Below are positions 21,281-33,795 of a DNA stretch of 64,000 nucleotides, piece after piece (the first letter of the stretch is position 1; every line of letters begins with the position of its first letter). Below the pieces are notes generated by a model. The model did not search any database and was not told where the DNA came from. It saw only the letters and a list, made by a program, of their open reading frames with translations. Both the position numbers and the translations under genes were made by a program. Origin of the DNA: Phytophthora hibernalis (taxonomy: Eukaryota; Oomycota; Peronosporomycetes; Peronosporales; Peronosporaceae); the NCBI GenBank assembly GCA_012656075.1, contig JAAKBF010000339.1, positions 372,001 through 436,000 of the forward strand. The letters are read 5' to 3'.

Positions 21281-22738
21281 ATGCTACTGGAAGGTAGGAC
21301 GCCAGCCGTATCGAGTCGATTGGACGAAGCTAGAACTCTATCGACTTCAGTTTTAATTTACTCTTCAAGCACGAAGCCCCTCCTCTTCCAACCAATCAAC
21401 TCTGCCACAATGCTGGACGCCTTCGACCTACTACAAGCGGCTCCGTCAATCGCTGATCCTGCAAAGTTCGACATCAACGTGTACCTCGAGAGGTATGGCA
21501 AAGTCGACAAGGAAAGTGTCGGAACTGCGGGCACAAAGTTCCATGGGGTCGCAAACGACTGATGTCCCAAAACGAGCAATCTGCCCCGGTACTCGGCCAA
21601 ACAAAAGGCATTCAAAGGGTACTCGAGCAGCAGCGCGCAAACAAGCGACTCCTATCAGCTTCTGCGGTGGAAACGAGTACACCAAACAAGCGTTCATGGC
21701 AGCAGGAGATATCGACCACGTGGATTGATCAGATTACGGTTGGCGAGCGTGACACTATTACAACAGCGCTGGTTACGTTCTTCTTTCGCACTGGTATACC
21801 ATTCCGCGTGGCCTGTCTTTGTTGCTTTGATCGCATACGGTGGGCATATTCCATCGCGTAAAGGGTTGGCTGGTTCGCTACTCAAAAAGCAATACCACGA
21901 CTTGTACGTGCGCTGCCGAAAGGTTCTGGGCAGTGCTCGATCATTCGCACTCGTTAGTGGCTGGTGGTCCAACTCACGAAACGAACACGTAGTCAACTTT
22001 GTGGTGATCATTCCGGGGTCAAAACCATTCTTCTTGAAGAGTTTTCTATGGTAGGCATCCACCAGACATCTGATGCTATAGCCACTCACATCCTAGAAGT
22101 GATGGAGGAGTTGGGTGTGTCGAAGTGTGTGCAGTGGTCACCGACAACGCCAAGAATATGCATAGGGTATGGAAAATTATCTAAGAGAAGTATCCACTCG
22201 TTTACGCGAACGGGTATGGGGCCCACGTCATGAACTTTCTCATCAAGGATGTTTGCGAGCTCGAAGAATTCATCCCGACTATCAAACACACATCAACCGT
22301 TGTGCGCTTTATAAATGAGCACCAGCAAGTTCGAGCGGCTTTCAACCACTTCGCGAGCGCTTCGATTTCTCTCACAGTTAATTACGACAGTTCCGATTAG
22401 GTGGTACATCCACTACAATGCGTGTCGGTATCTGCTCGCAGCAAAGTTTGCCGTTCAATCGCTGCTTTAAAAGAGGAATCGTCGATCCTCGACGACATCC
22501 ATAACAAGGAAGCTGTCAGGAAGTTCAAGAAGATTGTGTCAGGCTCTGGGTTTTGGAACAGGTTTCGGAAGCTAACAAATGTTCTGGCTTTTCCTAGTAA
22601 CATCATTGGCAAGTTTGAGAGCGACCAGGGATACTTATTTATGGTCTACGACTACTTTCGGCGCCTCGACACATCCTGGACTCATGAGTTAATGCTTGGA
22701 ACCGCCGTTGTCAACAAATTAAAAGAGAGCACCGCATC
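21281..22738 (+). pseudogene. hAT-type transposase (DUF659-like), frameshifted
   Basis: The order of pieces follows hAT transposases of oomycetes: an N-terminal segment (FDINVYLERYGKVDKESVGT) where a BED-type finger would lie, then LLKKQYHDLYVRCRKVLGSA, ALVSGWWSNSRNEHVVNF (equivalent to the DGWS block that carries the first Asp; here Gly-Trp replaces Asp-Gly), FSMVGIHQTSDAIATHILEV, VVTDNAKNMHRVW-like sequence near 22135, a HVMNFLIKDVCELEEFIP segment near 22230, and finally SGSGFWNRFRKLTNVL. At least four frame changes are needed. It runs directly into the gypsy gag without a visible 5' LTR. Confidence 0.7.
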
Positions 22739-22759
22739 AGCAACTGAGCGAAGACTGAA

Positions 22760-24260
22760 CTATACGACCACAGCAGGAAAAATCGGATTAGTAGCAGCAA
22801 AAATGACGGCCAGATCAGCAAGAGCATCACGACGATCAAACACGCCTACGACAGGCGCTACAGCACGACGTACGTCCAACGCGTCAGCACCGAAGAGCAG
22901 GAGAATGGCTCGGAGGACATGAGCTGGTGGGAAGCGCTCACACCTCCACAACAACACGCGATGATGAAGCGGTTTATGTTGCATCCGCCAGTGGCAGCAA
23001 CACCACAACCGGTGGTGATTCATGCACCACCTGCAGCAGCGGCACCCGAACGACAACGGCGATTGAATATGAAGCGTCTCAACCTCGAGGACTTCAAAGG
23101 GACGTCCGGCGATCCCGTGGAAGAGTGGCTCGCCACGATCCCGCAAGAAGTTGAGCGACAAGCAGGGCTTGGTGGCGACAGCTGGATCCCTGCTGAACTG
23201 TATTACGGAGCAACCGCCACTTGAAGGGCAGTGCGAGTAAATGGTTAACCAACTGTCCGAAAACATGAGTGAGAACGACATGAACTTGGCGTACCTGATA
23301 AAAACGATGAGGTAGAAGTACGGTCGACGGGATAACATGTTCCGCATTCAGCAGCGTCTTGCAGCGCGTGTGCAGCAACCTGGGAAACACTTGACTGACT
23401 TCGCGGCGAGCTTAACGAACATCGGGTTCGGAAAGAGGGTGCGTGCAGAGTCATACGTAGAAGCTTTTATCAACGGAATCAACAGCGAGACGATGGCCAT
23501 GCAGGTACACACCTACGAGCCGCAGACACTGGACGAGGCGGTGCAGTTCGCCGAAGACAAGTGCGGCGAGTTCGGCGAGGGCTTCAAGGTGACTGATTGG
23601 CGAGTGGTCAAGGGCCGCTACCGGGATGACCGGGAGTATGGCGCCGAAGACGACCCGCAGCCGGCGAAGAAGAAGTCACTGGCGGCAGAGAATGAAGACT
23701 GGATGTACTGGGCGAAACTCGGACTGGGCTTTGGCGGCAGTGAAGATTTACCACCCAGTTTGGATACAAAAGGAAAGGTGGTCAACGGATTGGCTCAAAC
23801 GGCAAAGAAAGATCCTCTCTCATTGGCTGCCTTTCAGGCACTGATGTTGGTAGCAGGGTTAGGACGTGACGAGAACGTAAAGGTGGCGCCCAACAAAGCC
23901 AAAGTAGCCAGGACATTGGAAGTGAAAGGAGAGAATAGCGATCCATCGCCACCCAGCAACCAGCAGTCTGAAGATACGAACCAGGTCCAGTCATGGCAGA
24001 ACAAGGCGGAGGCGGTTGTGGCGGCGGTAGTGGCCGCGTTAGTGGCAGAAGCCAAGGCAGAGGCGGATTCGGAGGCAGAGGCTCCGGGGTGGACGCGGAT
24101 TTGGACAAGGCAGAGGCGGACGCGGCGGCGTCGGTGGACTGGAGCATTACGGGCCACCGGGCGGACAAATCATCGCACAATGCAAAGCGGAGACTTACTG
24201 TGGCTACTGTGGAATATAAGGTCACTGGTGGAAAGAATGTCGTCGGCGTTTAGCCGATGA
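22760..24260 (+). pseudogene. Ty3/gypsy gag region
   Basis: Gag-like sequence starts with an Ala/Arg/Thr-rich leader and MSWWEALTPPQQHAMMKRF, then LNLEDFKGTSGDPVEEWLAT and, after stops near 23225-23330, FRIQQRLAARVQQPGKHLTD and EAFINGINSETMAMQVHTYE, typical of the retrotransposon gag capsid. A long linker follows. Near 24190-24240 a CCHC-like knuckle (CGYCG, then a GHWWKEC-like stretch across a frame change) would bind RNA. The gag start abuts the hAT pseudogene, so 5' LTR and primer site are missing or lost. Confidence 0.75.
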
Positions 24261-25936
24261 GGCAGAACTTGCGGCACAGCAGCCGACCCCAACTGCAGCA
24301 AGCACCAGCGCGGACAATGGAGGAACCACGGCCACAACAGCACCAGCACCAACTGCGGGAAATGCACCGCGGCAGTAGATGCGGTGGGTCTGCTGTCCGC
24401 GACCGAAAAATGCCCCACCAGTGACGCGCCGGACAAGACGGCGTCGGCCAAGAAGCGCGAGAAACGGACTGACGACTGGCAACGACTTTTGACAGCTTGA
24501 GAAGGCGGCGGAAGCGACGTAGGGCTCCTGAAGGCCTCGGGTGGTGAATCCAAGGGAAGAGTGGGAGCGCTGGTTGTGGAAACCAGGGCAAGAGTGAGCA
24601 TGGAGAAGCAGAGAAGAGGGTGTTGGGCAAGCGGCCGCGAGACAGCACTACGGCGTTGACGAAGGAGAAGTTTGGGTCGAGAAGCAAGGAGATGACCACG
24701 AACCTGGTACCAGAGATGAACGGAGAGAAGGTGAAGACGCGAGCAACTATGGCCTGCGCGTAGACAACAAGGGAGTCAGCGAAAGAGCAATCACCCGTGA
24801 ACATGTCGATGATGGCCGAGGAAGGATCAGTGGTTGCGACGCGTGCATTGGAGCCCCTGGTGACTACGAAGACATGGCCGCGTGGTGTGACGCGACGGAC
24901 GGAGCATATGAGCGGTGGAGGCACGGCAGCAGCCCGGCGCCGACAGCGACGAGCGGAAGGTGTTGTCGCAGCAGCACATGGGGGCATTGCTTCTGAAGTG
25001 CGGGAGCAGAGGGAAGAGCGACCAAGTTGCTACGCATGAGCGTGCAGAGGACGATTGCGGAGCTGCGAGAGCAAGAAGACCTGAAGCAGCAAGGACATGA
25101 CTGACGTGGTGCACAAATAGCTGCAGCAGTCGTGCGGAAACTAGCGGCTGCTGTGGATCCCGGCGTAGTGTCGGTGGTGACGCGAGTGCCGGACAAGTGG
25201 CAAAAGCTGGGAGTCCAGACGGATGAAGATTGGGTGACGGCCGTGATGGAAGGTATGGATCTTGAACGTAGCTTGACGGAGCGGAGGGAGCGGAGGGAGG
25301 ACAGCACTCTGGACGAGACCGGAGCGAGGACACTTGACCACTTGAGGGGAAGAAGGAAGATTCGAAAGTGATTGATTGATCGGAGTTACTTTAGCTAGCC
25401 TACCACATAGACACGCAGCTTGCGTCCAATCATTCTACTCGTCCAATCATTGGTGGCGTAATCGACTTACCGTAATCACCGTAATCATCGTGGGTTCGGA
25501 TTGGACCGGTTCGGGCTAACCGGTTCACGGTCAATAACCGATACCAAACCGGTAACCTTCAATAGCCGTACGGCGGTGCGCGAAAGAAGTTCCGAAGGAG
25601 TTTGCAGAAGAAGGATCGCTGGTGGAGATGCGCGCGTCCCGCAAGATGGCCTCGAAGGAGGCCAAACGATTCCAAGTGGCGCGACGCGTGCGCAGGTTGC
25701 AGCGGAGGAAACCTTAGGCCGAACGACTGGAGGCCGCTATAGCAGCCGGGCGTGCGGCAGCGGCGAATGTCGACAAGGTGAAGCAGAAACCCAGCTACCA
25801 CTACGAGAGACAGAGCTGCTATGGAGACGTGGAGCTACGGACCGGCAGGGATGACCAGAAAGTGAGACTGGCGCAGTTGCGTGCGGCTGGCAGTGGGAAT
25901 CAAGCTGCCTACCAACCGCCTTACTCGCGCTGACAC
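24261..25936 (+). pseudogene. Ty3/gypsy gag-pol linker, heavily decayed
   Basis: Coding similarity is weak and spread over frames. Recognisable pieces are VPDKWQKLGVQTDEDWVTAV (about 25190) with a charged helix after it, and KVKQKPSYHYERQ (about 25780), which I recall as the segment before the protease in Phytophthora gypsy elements. 25372-25560 reads as non-coding, with CCGGTT/AACCGG repeats near 25510-25555, and could be a small insertion. Opposite-strand frames here are mirror images of the Ala/Arg-rich coding sequence and not genes. Confidence 0.55.
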
Positions 25937-26590
25937 GCACGCGAACTCAGGAAGTCTGCTTGGATAGTTGTGCACAGTTTAGCGTCGCAGGAATGGAATT
26001 GCGCAAGTACGGCCGCTGTGTGACCAGAAATGCCCCTGTGGACATTGTAGAAGGCTTCGGTGGAGGCACAAGCAAGGTGTTAGGCATTTGGAGGTTCACC
26101 GGCATTACGAAGTCCCAACAGAGAATTGTCGTGAACGCACTGCTCGTGGAAGGGCAGGGCGACGAACTACTGATCGGCGAAGACTGTATGGTGGAGCATC
26201 AGGTGAAAATGGACTTCGGCAGTCGCGAATTGAAGTACCACGACGAGCACGGGCACAAAGTGATCTTGTCGTTCACCTGTCACGGTGTGTCAACATTGAC
26301 GCAAGCAGGACAAAGGCAAAAGGCGGTGGTTCGACTAGCGAAGACGGAGAAGCTAACTACGAACACGCGCAGCATAGTGAAGGTGAAGGTGAATGCCGAT
26401 GACGGTACCACGGGAATCTTCGTGCGAAGCCGAATACGAAGCGACACCTGCTGATGGCGCCGACCGTCGATACGGTCAAGGTCGGGGTGGTGAACGTGGT
26501 GGAGCTGAACGTGGAAGGACGGCGCGAGAAGTAGCCCGCCAGTGAAGCATTGGGTACTGGGATCCGCACTGACGAGGGCATGTAAATTCT
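25937..26590 (+). pseudogene. Ty3/gypsy retropepsin-like protease region
   Basis: LDSCAQFSVAGMELRKYG carries the single-chain retropepsin active-site Asp (DSC in place of the common DSG or DTG). The flap-side sequence NALLVEGQGDELLIGEDCMV then ends in an LxGED element typical of retroviral-like proteases. The domain should cleave Gag-Pol. The frame runs from about 25942 to a stop at 26452 and resumes in other frames towards the reverse transcriptase. Confidence 0.75.
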
Positions 26591-26594
26591 GTCA

Positions 26595-28027
26595 ATGAAC
26601 GGCGAGTTGGAGAGAGAGCGAGTAGCGAAATGGGTGCAAGAATTGAGGAAAGACGACGCGCGGCCACTCACTGATGAAGAAAAGCTGGACATCGGCGAAA
26701 TGGAGGAAGCTGACCGTGACTTAGTCATTGCGCTGCTCAGGCAGTATGCCGGAATTGTCGAAAAGAAGCAGGGGTGCCCACCCCTAGCGAAGGTCAACCT
26801 AGAACACCATATCAACACGGGCAACGCGGCCCCAATCATGCAGCGACGGCGTAGGCATGCGGTGTCGGAGAACGTGTTGATCGACAAAGAGGTCGACGAG
26901 ATGCTGAACAACGACGTCATTGAACCAGGGAAGGCGCGTGGGGATTCCCGTGGTCATCGTCCGCAAGAAGGACGACTCGGTGAGATTTTGCATTGATTAC
27001 TGCTCGCTGAACGCGATCACGGTGAAGGACGTGTATCCGCCGCCAAGAGTGGGCACGACTTTGGAGGCATTGTACGGCTCGCAACGATTTACGAGTCTAG
27101 ATCTTCATGCAGGCTACTGGCAACTAGGAGTGGCGGAAGAAGACAAGGCAAAGACGGCATTCACGACACGAGGGTTGTTTCAGTTCCGACGAATGCCGTT
27201 CGCACTATGCAACGCCCCTAGAACTTTTCAACGCTTAATGAACTGTGTATTACGCTGAATAACCTGGATATGCTGTCTAGTGTATTTAGACGACGTTGTG
27301 AGCTTCACTAAAGGAACTGTGGCACAGCACGTCGTGGAATTGGTGATGGTGCTCGAAAGACTTGCTGAAGCTGGTCTTAGTTTGAAGGCGACGAAATGCT
27401 CGTTTGCCACCACAAAGATGGAGTACTTGAGGCATGATTTTGACCCCTATCCAGCCAACCGACAGATTGATCAAGTCTATTGTCGACTTTCCTAAACCAG
27501 AGGACGATGTGCAAGTACGGCGATTTGTAGCTCTCGCTGGCTACTACAGAAGATTTGTACCGGATTTTGGAGCGAAGATGTCACCGCTAACGAGTCTGTT
27601 GCGGAAAGGTAGCGAGTGGAAGTGGGGAAGTGCGCAAGATGAAGCTTTCAATTGGGCAAAGGCCTGGTTAAGCCAGAAACCTGTGCTAGTCTACCCGGAC
27701 AACCGACTATCATTTAAGTTGACTACTGATGCATCAAAGGTGGGATTAGGGGCGGTGTTATCGCAAGTTCAGGACCACAGCGACCAGCCGGTGGCTTATG
27801 CTTCGAAAGTAAACAGCCCTACCGTCAGAAAATACAGCATTTCCGAGTTAAAATACCTGGCAGTTGTATGGGCAGTCCGACTATTTCGCCCGCATCTCTA
27901 TGGGCGTAAGTTTACTATTGTGACGGATCATATAGCACTGAAATGGCTAATGACAGCCAAGGATCCTGCGGGACGTCTACACAGGTGGGCGTTAACTTTA
28001 CAGGAGTACGACCTTGATATCCAGTAG
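26595..28027 (+). pseudogene. Ty3/gypsy reverse transcriptase and RNase H
   Basis: RT starts with GCPPLAKVNLEHHINTG and continues with RVGIPVVIVRKKDDSVRFCI (one shift near 26930), FTSLDLHAGYWQLGVAEEDK (first catalytic Asp), FRRMPFALCNAPRTFQRLMN and LVYLDDVVSFTKG (the YxDD active site, near 27278). After shifts near 27260 and 27470, VRRFVALAGYYRRFVPDFGA leads into RNase H: LTTDASKVGLGAVLSQ, ISELKYLAVVWAV and VTDHIALKWL (D-E-D residues present). It copies element RNA to DNA. A stop at 28025-28027 interrupts the polyprotein. Confidence 0.9.
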
Positions 28028-28075
28028 CGACCTGGTCGGGAAATCCACGTCGCTGACGCCTTATCGAGGCGTCCG

Positions 28076-29600
28076 GTGCCAGTCGATGGAGGACAAGGTG
28101 TTCGGGACGGCAGAGCTGCTGACGACCCCTCGATCGGAAAGCAGGACGCGCAGCATGTGATATCAGAAGGCAGAGTGGCAGCTGGAGCGACATACGCTGT
28201 GGTGGATAAATTCGTGGCGGAGCAGTTGAGGGCGACATACGGCACAAACCAGAACGCAGTGGGGATGGAGGAGTCGACCACGGCAAGAAGCGGCAAAGCA
28301 GTGCAGCAGGCTCAGGAGCAGGCAGTAACCGAGGAGAAAGAGCGCAATGGAGGCCGACTGAAGCACAGAGAAGGCGGCAATAAGCAGAAAACGAGCACAG
28401 AGGTTATCAAGACGACTGGAGGCACGATGTCAACCGCTGGTTGCGAAGACGAGCGACTAGCGGTCGGGCAGGATCTAAATGGCGACGAGGTGGAGGCTGA
28501 AGTTGACCAAGCAGCCAGGAATGTGGTGCAGACGACAGTAGTGCGACGAGTAGAAGCTGCCGAGATGGGAGTCGTGCAGTTCACAGACAACGACATCAAG
28601 CGGGAGCAAGGCAAGTCGGTTACGATGCAGTCACTACTGGAGAAGGGCGCGTATCGAGGGCAGCGCGTATATAGTGATAACGATGGACTTGTGCGGGCTG
28701 AAGTAGATGGAGGCAGCAGAATCATCCTACCAGCGATCTACTGGGCTCTCGCCTTCAAGGAGGCCCATGACAGCATTTGGGCCGGGCACGAAGGACTTAC
28801 GAACGACTACAGGGCATGTATTGGTGGCCTCACATGCGAGAGGCCGGGTCTCAGCGTGCCAGGACTGCGGATCGAGGAAATCCCGACCAAAAGCGGTGGT
28901 GCCACCACTGCGCAGCGTGCGGACTGGAGATGTTGGTGACCGGTGGGCGATCGACGTAGCAGGACCACTGACCAACACCACGTGGGGTAACCGCTACGTG
29001 ATTACCGCCGTCGAGTACACAACGAGATACGGCAGTGAGCGAACATACGGCTAAGGCCATCGCGCGGTTCCTCACGGACAAGGTCGTGCTGGTCTTCGGG
29101 CCAATGCGCGAGGTGATGATGGACGGGGCTATAGAGTTTGGTAGCAAGGCCACGGCCGAGCTACTAGATGTGATGCAAACGAAGCAATGTACACCTGTAC
29201 CCTACAGGCTAAATCTTTGGGGTTCGTAGAGAGGTTCCACAGGACCTGGAAAGACATGGTCTCTCTCTACGTGAACGAAGGGCAAGACGATTGGGACGAT
29301 ATCCTTCCGAGTGCGCTGTATGCGTAGATTTCTTCCAGACACGCGACACACGGCTTCCAACCAAACGAGTTGATGATGGGGAGGAAGTTACTATTCGGGA
29401 CTTAAAGAAGGCTCGCGAGTTAGCTGCTATCTCACTACAAAAGGAGCAAGCTCGTCAAGCAATGTACTACAATCAGCGGAACGTACGGCAGCGGAGCGAG
29501 TTCCGACCAGGGCAGATCGTCTAGCTGTACAGGCCCACCCGCGGATCTGGAATAACGAAGTTCGGGCATCGATGGCGTGGCCCTTGAAAGATCATTGAAG
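28076..29600 (+). pseudogene. Ty3/gypsy integrase
   Basis: A long variable linker (28076-28560) leads to an H2C2-like region (GHEGLTNDYRACIGGLTCER, partly in the next frame as YERLQGMYWWPHMREAGS). The catalytic core follows: WAIDVAGPLTNTTWGNRYVI (first Asp), VLVFGPMREVMMDGAIEFGS (second Asp), then FVERFHRTWKDMVSLYV (Glu). The end has QARQAMYYNQRNVRQRSEFR, typical of the segment before the C-terminal domain. At least four frame changes and an in-frame stop (TAG at 29522-29524) are present. It would insert the cDNA into chromosomes; this copy is dead. Confidence 0.85.
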
Positions 29601-31037
29601 CCTCGGGCTACGACAACTACTTGGTGCAGATGCTCGAGTCAGGAAAAGAGCTCATCACGCATTGCTCCTTCCTGCTCAGCTACTACTACCCATCGAATAT
29701 GCTCGAGCAGATGGCCAAAGACATTGCGTTGGACTTGCGGGAGGGGGCGAGCGCGGCAGCAGACATTGACTCAGAGGACGAAGACGAAGCAGGACCCGGA
29801 ATAGCAGAAGACGGAGATACTCGAAGGGTGACGGAAAGTGCAGCAGTGAGCGACGCAGCGGTGAACGAGACAGGAATAGCTACGGGAGGGACGACGGAGG
29901 AAGCAGTGCGAGCAGAAGTCGGTCAGGTGGACCAGACAAATACAGCAGGACGCACGACAGCAAGAAGGAGCGCCAGATCAGCAACCGCAACAAACGCCGC
30001 CTGAATCGGCAGTACACGCGAGGATCGATAGCAGGAGCGAAGATGCAAACCCCACCATACCAACAACCGGAAGCAAGCGAGCCAGACCAGCACTGCCGGA
30101 TGCAAGTGATGCAGTGGCAGGACGAACGCGTGCCAAGATCATGCGAGCACCGTACAGCGGTCCCGGGCGCGAAGCAGACAACGAAGAGCGAGCAGAAAGC
30201 CCTTTACGAGCGTGCGCCGGAGAAATAGCACTTGCCACCGAAGACAGCGCGAATGCAGACCCAAAGGCAGCGAGGACAATGGACGAGATTACAGCAGCAG
30301 GAGGACACGCTGATGGACAGCAAGCAGCAGAACAAGATGGCAATAACCGCGGACGAAGAGGACGTCAAGCACGCGGGCTCCGCAGTGTCGAGCGGAGCCC
30401 AGATGAAAGTGCTGGTGCCGCAGTGGGAGCAGCGCGCGGAGTTGATCAAGAAGTGGATGAAGCAGGACGCGCAAGAGGACAGCAGCAAGGTCGGTCGAGT
30501 GAATCACCAAGGGCCGGAGTGAAGAAGCACGCGTGTACGTCTTCGCCGGACGCGGACGACGAGGTGCGGACAGCCTCGCGGGTCGGCATCCAAGATTTGA
30601 ACAGATACAGCCAAGCGAGTGCCTTGTCGACCATTGACGGCGGCGGTATCGGACACGAGTCGGTCGATACATACTGGAGTTCGAAGTTCAGCGCGTGGGT
30701 GGTGGACCTCACGCAGGAGAACCCCAGCGACTCTGGATCAATCAGCGAGATTAGGAGCGGCCGTGGCAAGAAGGACGCGTACGCAATGAACACGGTGAAG
30801 AGCAAGAAGATGAAGATTGACGTAGGCGATGACGGCGAACGACAGCGCAGGGATATTAACCCTCAGACGCTGGCAGTGAAGACGGCGATGGAGCGAGCGG
30901 ACGAACGGCAGGATGCAGAGCAGCAGGACGGACAGCGGGAAGTGGAGCAGCAGGAGGCAGGACAGCGGCGAAGGACGGCAAGGCAGGACGGGCGGCGAAC
31001 GAATCGAGGACGATTCGGCGGAAGGGGAAGAGAGTAA
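29601..31037 (+). pseudogene. Ty3/gypsy pol C-terminal extension
   Basis: After the integrase comes LVQMLESGKELITHCSFLLS and YYYPSNMLEQMAKDIALDL, continuing the polyprotein. Long Ala/Arg/Glu/Gln-rich segments follow (29760-30300). 30590-31037 encodes ASALSTIDGGGIGHESVDTY, DTYWSSKFSAWVVDLTQE and a Gln/Arg-rich end with a GRFGGRGRE tail, which resembles an RG-type nucleic-acid-binding tail. The tail has no catalytic motif. I recall similar tails in oomycete gypsy elements; its role is unknown. Confidence 0.6.
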
Positions 31038-31249
31038 GGAACGGAGTTCACTTGGTGTGGTACGCACGACATCAGCGCCGACAGCCGGCGGCGATGACAG
31101 CGAGAGCAGCTGGAAGCAGTGGACGGTCGCGTGATGGGCAACACTCCCAACGAGCAACCCAATCTTGGGTGCGAAGATCCAGCCAAATCGCAGAGTATTG
31201 CGATCTTCGAGCAAGGTGGTGCAGTTGCTGCATCAGGACAAGTGACGAG

Positions 31250-31740
31250 TGGGAATGCATGAGTAAGCTAGATTAGGAATAGCGGGCACTTGTGGATTCT
31301 GCAGAACAGAACAGTTGATGTGTCGGTCCGACACGCGCAGCTAAGCGGCAAATACATACCTTTTCAAGTGACGAAGCGTTTCGAGAAGCACGTGTGTACG
31401 GAGCAGCCCCCAAGTGTGAGAGGCGGGTATCTGCAGCCCCGTATAGTTGTCGGTAAGCAGCCCGCGCCGCACTTCAGTAGGTCAAGAGAGGGTAACCAGC
31501 CCCCGTAACCAGCCCCGGCCGAGCGTTGTGAGCGACTAGAATTCGATCTTGGCGAGGGGCTCCCTACCATACTGAAACCAAGGGACGTGCTGCGGCCTGT
31601 CATTCGTGTGAGTTAGCGGAGGTATATTTGTAGGACGGCTGTAGTAACAGCCACCGGACACCGTCTCCTAGCTAGGGACAAGACCGGCAGTTACGTGGGA
31701 CGTATAACACACCCGAGTGCAATTGAGACGCGGAAGGCGC
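31250..31740 (+). repeat. Probable 3' LTR region of the gypsy element
   Basis: Non-coding sequence follows the end of pol and precedes the copia element. It contains the direct repeat GTAACCAGCCCC (31492-31503 and again at 31506). Position suggests the 3' LTR, but I could not fix TG...CA ends because no 5' LTR is in the window for comparison. Confidence 0.35.
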
Positions 31741-33444
31741 GAAGATAAGGACAGAGCTTACTATACCAATGTTCACGGCTTTCCCAATGAAGTCCAATGG
31801 TCAAACAAATTTTGGAGAGGAAGACATTTCTGGAAACAAGGAGACCAAAACAAGCAGCGTAGTTGAAGAAAAGGGTGATTCTGAAGAGGAACTGGAGGAG
31901 AAACCCCTGTAGACATGAGTCTAGTCTCTGTTGATGATCTATGTCAAGGCAAGAATGATATCGAGGAATTGAGTGGATTCGCAACAAATAACGAAGCTGC
32001 AGAAGAAGAAGATCGAACATAGGATGGACCTGAGTGTGAGTAATAACACTCTGGCTTTTCGACTGAAGAACCATCTTCATTGCTGAATGAAAGTGATTCG
32101 TTTGATGAAAAACAAACAAAACCAACCGAGTGATCTCGATGCTGACGACTGGACTCGGTACCCATCTTGGAACAACCTTGATATTGTTGATGCCTATATG
32201 ACTGGAAAACTTCCTACCGGCTATGATGAAAGTCAAACATTTGATAGTAGAACTGGTGAAGGCGACTATCCATCCAACAGTGCTTCAGCGGAACAAGCCC
32301 TAGTCGCAGTTGATTCTGGGAATGGTATGGACATTTGCATGACCACCGAGACGCACGTACAGCGATCATCGCTCGAGGCAGAACTTACGCACTGAGGCTG
32401 AACGCCATTCTCCTCGTCGACTTGAAGAAACTCATTGTATGCTAGTTACTGCAAGAGGGAGACTGCGACTAACCTGAACGGCGTACCTGATGGAGAGAAA
32501 TGGCACATCAAGGATGTGAAATTTCCATGGAACTACGGAGAAGCGATGCGCTCTCCTCAGCATGATGAATGGCTAAAAGGCATTTGCCGAGAATTAGATG
32601 ACATGTTCTCCACAGGCGTATTTGAATTGATCAATGAAGAAGAAATTTCTAGCAAGGCACACCTGCTGAACACAATGTGGAGATTCCAAGTCAAAACGGA
32701 CGACGAGGGATTCATATACAGGTGGCGACCAAGACTAGTTGGACGTAGAGACGCTCAAGAATTTGGCATTGATTATGTTGTCACTTTCTTCCCTGTTGCT
32801 CGAATGGTGACCTTTCAGAGTGGTGATCGCAGTAGAAAGAAAGCTGGATCTGATACTCTGTCAAGGTGACATTGATACTGCTTATCTGAACGCGGGTCTG
32901 AAGATAAAGCAGTACGTTCGGGGAATACCAGGATTTCCATGCTCAAAGGAGATGCTTTATCGTGTCAACCAAGCTTTGTATGGTCTACACCATTCCGGTG
33001 CTGAATGGTTCAAAGAAGTTAACAAATTCCTGAAGTCAGTCTCCGTGCTGTGGTACCCCATTTAGTCGTGACTGTATGCGGATTACAGGGACGTCATGTT
33101 TGCTCTTATTCTGCTGTACGTCGACGATGTTGTGCTGGCTACCAATTCAGAGGAATACAAGAGCTCACTGTTTGCTGCATTTGATGCAAAATACGGATTC
33201 AAAGACAGTGGTCGTGCACACGAGTTCCTCGGCGTACATGTGGGTGGAGCAGAACGAAAACGGTGTGTGGATCCACCAAGAGAAGTATTGCAAAGAAGTG
33301 CTGGAGCGTTTCGGCTTTGATTGTGCTCATACAAGTGCGACTCCGATGGAAACCAACGCAAAATTCAGACAAAGTGAAGTTCAGGAAGATGAAGAAACTA
33401 TCTCGTTTGATAATCGAGCAGCCATTGGGTCTCTGATGTATTTA
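31741..33444 (+). pseudogene. Ty1/copia reverse transcriptase (first part)
   Basis: A short, decayed stretch from the integrase-RT linker is followed by RT: HDEWLKGICRELDDMFSTGV, then RWRPRLVGRRDAQEFGIDYV (the KARLVA-like block), then after a shift near 32815 RKLDLILCQGDIDTAYLNAG (catalytic Asp), GFPCSKEMLYRVNQALYGLH, and LLYVDDVVLATNSEEYKSSL with the YVDD active site near 33115. FGFDCAHTSATPMETNAKF and IGSLMYL follow, where a LINE insertion cuts the gene at 33444. No gag, protease or complete integrase is present, so the copia element is 5'-truncated. Confidence 0.85.
33431..33444. repeat. Left target-site duplication of the LINE insertion
   Basis: CTCTGATGTATTTA occurs here and again at 36293-36306. 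The two copies bracket the inserted LINE. Reading copia from the left copy into the sequence after the right copy gives GSLMYLATSTRP, as expected for the family. Confidence 0.8.
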
Positions 33445-33795
33445 CGGTGCTGCGGCACTGGGATGTTTTTACTCACCTTGGACAGCACTTGGTGTGGCTG
33501 CGTCAAGATCTCGAATGTCGCCCGCTTTTCGACTGGAACTTGAACAGGTCCCACCTGGCGTCTGGCTAATCCTAGATGACATTCATAGGCACCACTCAAA
33601 TGGTGTGCGAGATGCAGTACAAGGGTACATTTACACTATACTACACATGAGTTGGAGGCTGGGCGTAGTAACTACCCTTCGAGCGATCTGGAGACGACGC
33701 TGCGGTACCGTGAGCCACGCGAGGATACTTCTGCCGCACGTGCTGCCGCTGTTCTCCATGGTAGGCTTCGATGCGCGTACCTGGCGATACGGGTA

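Noticed and set aside
24250..24987. A 245-codon minus-strand frame in the gypsy linker
   Set aside because: It is antisense to Ala/Arg/Gln-rich retrotransposon sequence and shows no domain.
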